Source: an uncultured Holophagaceae bacterium (GTDB lineage: Bacteria > Acidobacteriota > Holophagae > Holophagales > Holophagaceae). From it: a stretch of DNA of 11,524 bases. Of the stretch, positions 7,751 to 11,524 are shown piece after piece; positions within the stretch are counted from its first letter, which is position 1; every line of letters begins with the position of its first letter. The position numbers and the translations under genes were made by a program. The notes under the pieces were generated by a model that saw only the letters and a program-made list of their open reading frames with translations, was not told where the DNA came from and did no database searches. The stretch is taken from NCBI GenBank assembly GCA_903876615.1, contig CAIRAS010000347.1:1-11524 (forward strand). Reading direction: 5' to 3'.

Positions 7751-8983
7751 TCAGAAGAACGGTTGATAGGCCAATCCCCAGTGACGGGGGACGAGGATCC
7801 GAGACTGGGTCTGGGTCCTGTAGGAGGCGGTGTTGGCGGCGGCTCCGAATTCCGTTCGCTTGTTCAGGGTGCGCGTGGTGATGTCCAGCCTCACAAGGAC
7901 CGGTATCTCCCGGAACCAAAACGGACTGGCGGAGGTGCTGTTCATGCCTGCCCGGGCGGGAGCCCCGCCGCTGGCGAACTGCCAGTTCAGGGTGGGGGTG
8001 GCCGCGCCTGCAGCGGGTCCCGTGATGTCGGTCCAGGTGGTATAGGCGGCATTGCCGCCCGCCCAGGTCTGGCCACCGTCGCCACTAAGCATGACCTTGA
8101 AGCCAATGACGTTTTCCGCCACAAGGGTCGAATCTTCCGGGGTGGCGAAGGGGGTCGCTGATCCTGAGACGGCACTGTAGGTCACCTCATCCCTGAAAAG
8201 GCAGGGCGTCCGCGTGGTCGTATCCGACGGATCCAACGCCGTGGGTCGAATCGAATACCGGACGTAGCGGCCTGGCCGCATCAGGGTCACACCTGTTCCA
8301 GATGGAGCCGACAGGAGCAGAGTAGACCCCGATGAGGGCCCACTGCCCGTATAGGTCCCCGCGGTGGCCAGGGAGGCCGTGAGCGTCGATCCAGAGGCGC
8401 TGGCACCAGCCAGTTGGTAGGGATAACCGGAACTCCTGAACAGGACTGTGAGTCCGTATTTCGCGTACATGCTGGCCGCAAAACTGGCCTGGTCGGAATC
8501 ACGGAAGCTGATCACAAACGAAGCATTGGTCCCGAGGGTGCTGCTGCTCCCGACTTGATCCGAACTGTTGACCAGAGCCGTGGAGAGCGTGGCGTCATAG
8601 GGCAGGAGATCGTCGAAATAGAAATCCATCTGGTCGGTAACGGCAGACGCTGCTGCCACGTCGGTGCCGGTATAGGCAACGTTGGGCGTGATCCGGAAAG
8701 CGGGATTCGTCGCGGTTGTCGCAGGATAGTTGAACAGGTCCGAAGGCACCATGCCAGCCTTGTTCAGGTCCTCATAGAGAAGGTCAATGGACATGCGGTT
8801 TCGCCGCCCGCTGGCCGTGGATTCGGATGTGGCGGCGAACACCCCAATGCTTCCTTGGAACACCTTGACCATGCCGGCCATAAGAACCGACAGGAATACA
8901 ACGGTCACCAGGAGCTCCACGAGGGAGAACCCATGCGCCGGCTTCTGGCCGCAGGGAGGAATGGAAGGCCTAAGTGTTCGCAT
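7751..8983 (-). CDS. pilW: Type IV pilus minor pilin PilW
   Basis: PilW is an inner-membrane minor pilin that helps initiate pilus assembly and links the tip complex. The 410-residue product has a leader ending AHG (16-18), then mature FSLVE with the essential glutamate at mature position 5 (E23). A hydrophobic helix runs to about residue 43. This is a class III prepilin signal, processed by PilD. PilW is typically the longest of the minor pilins, which fits. The long globular part is rich in Ser, Thr, Gly and Ala. Towards the C-terminus AENVIGFKVMLSGDGG resembles the PilW C-terminal pattern. The frame is open further upstream to 9199, but the ATG at 8983 directly precedes the leader and has AAGGCG ahead of it. 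The start lies 14 bases inside the pilV end, in another frame, so translation is probably coupled. Confidence 0.88.
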   Translation of the reverse strand: MRTLRPSIPPCGQKPAHGFSLVELLVTVVFLSVLMAGMVKVFQGSIGVFAATSESTASGRRNRMSIDLLYEDLNKAGMVPSDLFNYPATTATNPAFRITPNVAYTGTDVAAASAVTDQMDFYFDDLLPYDATLSTALVNSSDQVGSSSTLGTNASFVISFRDSDQASFAASMYAKYGLTVLFRSSGYPYQLAGASASGSTLTASLATAGTYTGSGPSSGSTLLLSAPSGTGVTLMRPGRYVRYSIRPTALDPSDTTTRTPCLFRDEVTYSAVSGSATPFATPEDSTLVAENVIGFKVMLSGDGGQTWAGGNAAYTTWTDITGPAAGAATPTLNWQFASGGAPARAGMNSTSASPFWFREIPVLVRLDITTRTLNKRTEFGAAANTASYRTQTQSRILVPRHWGLAYQPFF

Positions 8984-9482
8984 AGCTAATTCGCCTTGAG
9001 AGAACCACATTGCGTGAAACGGCCACCTTGGAGGCATTGACCGCCTCACTCCAGGTGACACTGACCGTGATGAGCTTGATCCCACCCACGCCGGAGACGG
9101 AGGCCACCACGTCCGTGGGTGCGACTGTGACCGTGAAGTAGTCTCCAACAGCCCCCGTGCTGCCATCGTACTTATAGTACTGGGTGAGGTTCGCGGCACC
9201 GAAGTAGTTGGGATTCAAGGCCGGAGGGGCCACTTTGCTCCGGGACCAGAGGAGACTGTTCCGTCCCAGGACCTCGGCCTGGTCCAGCACCCTGTCCGCG
9301 AGCATCACGGCGGAGGTTAGGCTCCTGCTGCCTGTGTTGGTGCGCAGGGCCATGGTCTGCAGCATCGTCAGGCCCAGGATCCCAACGCCCATGATGAAGG
9401 CGACCATCAGCATCTCCACCATGCTGAACCCACCCTCGGGTGCATTGCTGTGAAAGCTCCGATTTACTCGCAAGAGACTCAC
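8970..9482 (-). CDS. pilV: Type IV pilus minor pilin PilV
   Basis: PilV is a minor pilin of the priming and tip complex. The 170-residue product starts at a GTG and carries a leader ending EGG (16-18), followed by mature FSMVEMLMVAF with the conserved glutamate (E23). A hydrophobic helix extends to about residue 40. The FSMVEML form followed by MGVGILGL is characteristic of PilV. The C-terminal half is a small globular domain with alternating beta-type stretches, ending in a TWSEAVNASKVAVSR-like strand region. The GTG start shares four bases (GTGA) with the fimU stop and the end overlaps pilW by 14 bases, so the gene sits tightly inside the operon. I see no alternative start that keeps the leader. 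Confidence 0.88.
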   Translation of the reverse strand: MSLLRVNRSFHSNAPEGGFSMVEMLMVAFIMGVGILGLTMLQTMALRTNTGSRSLTSAVMLADRVLDQAEVLGRNSLLWSRSKVAPPALNPNYFGAANLTQYYKYDGSTGAVGDYFTVTVAPTDVVASVSGVGGIKLITVSVTWSEAVNASKVAVSRNVVLSRRISYANT

Positions 9483-10195
9483 AGTCGCCTCCAGACAGTG
9501 CTGTTACTTGGTTTATAGAACTTGTAGACACTCGCGCTGTTGGCGGGAACCACGATCACTCCGATGGCTCCCCCCGCGATCGGCGACCCTGAACTCAACC
9601 CAACCACCACGATGGAGAACCCCCGCTCGTACCGGCGGGTAAGGCCATTGACGATGGCGTAGGAATCGGACCCGGTGAAAAGGCGGGTATCAAGCGCAGC
9701 CTTTAGGCTCGCATTCGATGCCACGGGTTCGACAGCGGCCAGATCACTCGCGCTGCCACAAGCCGTGGCATACCAGTTACTCCCACAATCCACGCCTGCG
9801 GACTGGTGGTCCCGGCTGCTGCGGTACTGAGATCTGAAGCACTCACTGGAGCCGCCAAGACGATACGCATCCTGCCCAGCCTTTATCTGCGAGGCAAGGG
9901 GCGGGTAGCCAACGGTCACCGTATTGAGCGCCCTCCCGTCCATGACCAGGCTGCTGTCAAGCCATGAGCCTGTGGTCGATACATAGATGTCTCGGGAGGA
10001 GATCGCGGCGGTCTGCTCGGCGTTAAGAAGGACACCTTCAAGTTCGTCCAGGACAGCGCGAACCGAGTTGCCCTTCTGGTCCCCAAGGGTGGCCACACCT
10101 GCAACCGCGAGGACACCGATGATGGCCAGAACCACCAACATCTCGATGAGTGAATACCCGCCATTCTTGCGCTGTGGTGTGTGTAATGGGCCCAT
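9479..10195 (-). CDS. fimU: FimU/GspH-type minor pilin, first gene of the pilus operon
   Basis: FimU/GspH-type minor pilins start the pilus tip complex and connect it to the major pilin. The 238-residue product has leader MGPLHTPQRKNGG (1-13) and mature YSLIEMLVVLAIIGVLAVAG. The conserved glutamate is at mature position 5 (E18) and the hydrophobic helix spans about 14-37. Tyrosine replaces the usual phenylalanine at mature position 1, a tolerated variant. Then comes a typical alpha1-C stretch (A47-S66). The globular part has three cysteines (C119, C137, C146), so one disulfide is possible. At 238 residues it is longer than the usual FimU of about 170. The ATG has GAGG five bases upstream. It is the first gene after the AT-rich region, and its stop overlaps pilV. 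GspH-like is certain; FimU rests on the gene order. Confidence 0.82.
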   Translation of the reverse strand: MGPLHTPQRKNGGYSLIEMLVVLAIIGVLAVAGVATLGDQKGNSVRAVLDELEGVLLNAEQTAAISSRDIYVSTTGSWLDSSLVMDGRALNTVTVGYPPLASQIKAGQDAYRLGGSSECFRSQYRSSRDHQSAGVDCGSNWYATACGSASDLAAVEPVASNASLKAALDTRLFTGSDSYAIVNGLTRRYERGFSIVVVGLSSGSPIAGGAIGVIVVPANSASVYKFYKPSNSTVWRRL

Positions 10196-10200
10196 GCCGA

Positions 10201-10204
10201 CCTC
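10201..10204 (-). promoter_or_regulatory. Ribosome binding site of fimU
   Basis: GAGG on the minus strand stands five bases before the ATG at 10195, supporting that start for the first gene of the pilus operon. Confidence 0.65.
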
Positions 10205-10229
10205 GAGTCTCTGGATTAAGAATCGAGAA

Positions 10230-10240
10230 TCTAGACAAAT
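10230..10240. repeat. Direct repeat copy 1, TCTAGACAAAT
   Basis: The 11-base sequence TCTAGACAAAT occurs here and again at 10286-10296, 56 bases apart. It lies in the untranslated region 35 bases before fimU. Possible operator half-site; no factor can be named. Confidence 0.6.
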
Positions 10241-10285
10241 TTGGTAAAATCAGGCCAACTATTTCATTAAAAATAACTTAAAATA

Positions 10286-10296
10286 TCTAGACAAAT
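10286..10296. repeat. Direct repeat copy 2, TCTAGACAAAT
   Basis: Second exact copy of the 11-base repeat. It includes GACAA (10290-10294), which recurs nine bases on at 10299-10303. On the minus strand this gives TTGTC spaced about one helical turn apart, a spacing typical of response-regulator sites. Confidence 0.6.
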
Positions 10297-10322
10297 GTGA
10301 CAATTGGTTCAAACACGGTGAT

Positions 10323-10339
10323 TGTATAAATTTTATACA
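10323..10339. repeat. 17-bp palindrome next to the priA stop, candidate operator
   Basis: TGTATAAATTTTATACA is a perfect inverted repeat with 8-base arms around one central base. It abuts the priA stop codon. It has no GC and no T-run after it, so it does not look like a terminator; a dimeric repressor or activator site is more likely. Confidence 0.5.
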
Positions 10340-11524
10340 CTACCCAAACTGCAGCGGGTCCCGGTCCACGTGGATCAGGCCGGCGGGTTCCAGGGGGTGA
10401 CGGGCGAGCACCTCACCCAGGGCGCCGCGGCTGCCCTTCAGCAGCAGGTGCATGCGCCAGCGGTCCTTGACCCGGGGGACGGGGGCCTCCAGGGGGCCGA
10501 GGATGCGCAGGCCCGGCACCGAGAGCCGCTGCCGGAAGGCCTCCAGGGCGCCCCGGGCCTCCTGGGGCGTGTCCGCCTCGGCGCGGTAGAGCGACAGCGC
10601 CGTGAAGGGGGGATAGCCCAGGCCCTGCCGGAAGGGTAGCTCCGAGGCAGCGAAGCCTTCGAAGTCCTGGGCCAGGGCGAAGCTGATGGCGGGATGATCG
10701 GGCGAGTAGGTCTGGAGGATCACGCGGCCCTGCAGGTCGGCCCGCCCGGCCCGCCCCGCCACCTGGGTGAGCAGCTGGAAGGTGCGCTCCGAGGCCCGGA
10801 AGTCCGCCACCTTGAGGCCCTGGTCCGCGTTGATCACCCCCACCAGGGTGAGGCGGGGGAAGGTGTGCCCCTTGGCCAGCATCTGGGTACCCACCAGGAT
10901 GTCCACGTGGCCAGCCTCGGCGGCCAGCAGGCCTGCTTCGAGGGAGCCCCGCCGCCGGGTGGTGTCCCGATCCAGGCGCAGGATCCGGGCCGCGGGGAAC
11001 AGCTGCCGCAGGTGCTCCTCCACCTGCTCCGTGCCCTCGCCCACGCCCCGCAGGTGCTCGGCGCCGCAGTCGGGGCAGGCCTCGGGCGGCACGGTCTCGT
11101 GGCCGCAGAGGTGGCAGCGCAGGCGGAAGTCGCCCCGGTGGTAGGTCAGGGAGATGGCGCAGTGCGGGCAACCGAGGTTCTTGCCGCAGGCGCGGCACAT
11201 CCAGAAGTTCTCGTAGCCGCGGCGGTTCAGCAGCAGCAGCGACTGCTCGCCCCGGGCCACGGTCTCGGTCAGCGCCTTGAGCAGGGGCGGTGCGAAGATC
11301 ACCTTCCGCCGGGCCTGCCGATAGGCGTCGCGCAGGTCCACGATCTCCACCGTGGGCAGGGTGATGCCCGCGGGCCGCTGGGTGAGCCGCAGCAGATGGT
11401 AGCGCCCGGTCTGGGCGGCCTGCCAGCTCTCCAGGCTGGGCGTGGCGCTGCCCAGCACGATGGGGCAGTCCTCGAGCTGAGCCCGCTTGATGGCCAGGTC
11501 CCGGGCGTTGACGCGGGGGTGTTC
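10340..11524 (-). CDS. priA: Primosomal replication restart helicase PriA (N-terminal part outside window)
   Basis: PriA is a superfamily 2 3'-5' DNA helicase that recognises stalled forks and reloads the replisome through the primosome. 394 residues plus stop are visible, in frame from the window edge. The whole protein is usually about 730, so the DNA-binding part and Walker motifs lie outside. Motif III is VLGSATPSLES (23-33). The zinc region has four CxxC pairs with cysteines at 110/113, 119/122, 137/140 and 150/153. It is followed by the helicase motif region with GTQMLAKGHTFP (212-223), INADQGLKVADFRASERT (231-248) and QVAGRAGRA (254-262). The C-terminal domain is normal and ends QFG. 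All expected cysteines are present, so nothing suggests decay. Base use is strongly GC-rich, unlike the AT-rich sequence right after its stop. No clear terminator follows, so read-through into the pilus operon is possible. Confidence 0.97.
   Translation of the reverse strand, partial: EHPRVNARDLAIKRAQLEDCPIVLGSATPSLESWQAAQTGRYHLLRLTQRPAGITLPTVEIVDLRDAYRQARRKVIFAPPLLKALTETVARGEQSLLLLNRRGYENFWMCRACGKNLGCPHCAISLTYHRGDFRLRCHLCGHETVPPEACPDCGAEHLRGVGEGTEQVEEHLRQLFPAARILRLDRDTTRRRGSLEAGLLAAEAGHVDILVGTQMLAKGHTFPRLTLVGVINADQGLKVADFRASERTFQLLTQVAGRAGRADLQGRVILQTYSPDHPAISFALAQDFEGFAASELPFRQGLGYPPFTALSLYRAEADTPQEARGALEAFRQRLSVPGLRILGPLEAPVPRVKDRWRMHLLLKGSRGALGEVLARHPLEPAGLIHVDRDPLQFG

Larger units (their letters stand above)
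10205..10339 (-). promoter_or_regulatory. AT-rich control region upstream of the pilus operon
   Basis: This is the only sizeable intergenic space in the window and is strikingly AT-rich against GC-rich neighbours. It begins at the priA stop and ends at the fimU ribosome site, so the operon promoter most likely lies here. I could not fix a convincing -10/-35 pair. A TTGTCA (10303-10298, minus strand) has only a weak TAAGTT 17 bases on. No sigma-54 type GG/GC spacing was seen. The region holds a 17-bp palindrome and two 11-base direct repeats, listed separately, which look like protein binding sites. Confidence 0.55.

Noticed and set aside
8984..9199. N-terminal extension of pilW
   Set aside because: The frame is open but overlaps pilV out of frame and lies ahead of a complete prepilin leader; its residues look non-coding.
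10323..10339. Palindrome as a priA terminator
   Set aside because: The stem is nearly all A/T and has no following T-run on the minus strand, so it would be too weak.
10205..10339. Sigma-54 promoter for the pilus operon
   Set aside because: No GG and GC pair at the required spacing was found on the minus strand, for example around TTGGCC near 10258.
1..11524. tRNA/rRNA genes, CRISPR arrays, insertion sequences, prophage or toxin-antitoxin modules
   Set aside because: No cloverleaf-like segments, regular repeat-spacer arrays, transposase motifs or terminal inverted repeats were seen; coding density by known families leaves no room.

Overview
All eight genes in this window lie on the minus strand, so the text reads from right to left. 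The flanking housekeeping genes are visibly very GC-rich. RNase J is present, the minor-pilin operon has the FimU-PilV-PilW-PilX-PilY1 order, and rsmA is coupled to an RNase J gene. Together these suggest a GC-rich Gram-negative bacterium with type IV pili. An acidobacterium of the Geothrix/Holophaga type is my best guess, but it is inferred from general character and not from a marker gene.

Right edge (10340-11524): the C-terminal half of the primosomal helicase PriA, cut by the window edge. It keeps the eight-cysteine zinc region and the late helicase motifs. Next comes a 144-base AT-rich intergenic stretch (10196-10339) with a 17-bp palindrome and two 11-base direct repeats. It probably holds the promoter and operators of the pilus operon.

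Middle (2586-10195): a compact type IV pilus minor-pilin operon in the order fimU/GspH-like, pilV, pilW, pilX, pilY1. The first three genes overlap (4 and 14 bases), and the last two junctions are 27 and 38 bases. The first three products carry classical prepilin signals ending in G followed by F/Y and a glutamate at mature position 5. The PilX-like protein lacks that glutamate. PilY1 is a 1504-residue secreted protein with a von Willebrand A-type metal-binding motif near its N-terminus and a C-terminal beta-propeller. In known systems the minor pilins and PilY1 form the priming and tip complex of the pilus, with PilY1 acting in adhesion and surface sensing. This block is visibly less GC-rich than its neighbours.

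Left (1-2497): a strong hairpin with a short T-run (2506-2550) closes the pilus operon. After it come rsmA (16S rRNA adenine dimethyltransferase) and rnj (ribonuclease J), whose stop and start codons overlap. RNase J runs off the left edge only a few residues before its expected end. The two form a small RNA-maturation unit.

I found no RNA genes, insertion sequences, CRISPR arrays or integration sites, and no gene-free stretch longer than 144 bases. I do not see an undescribed system. The points most worth a second look are the AT-rich control region, the hairpin pressed against rsmA, and the divergent PilY1 with its in-frame internal repeat.
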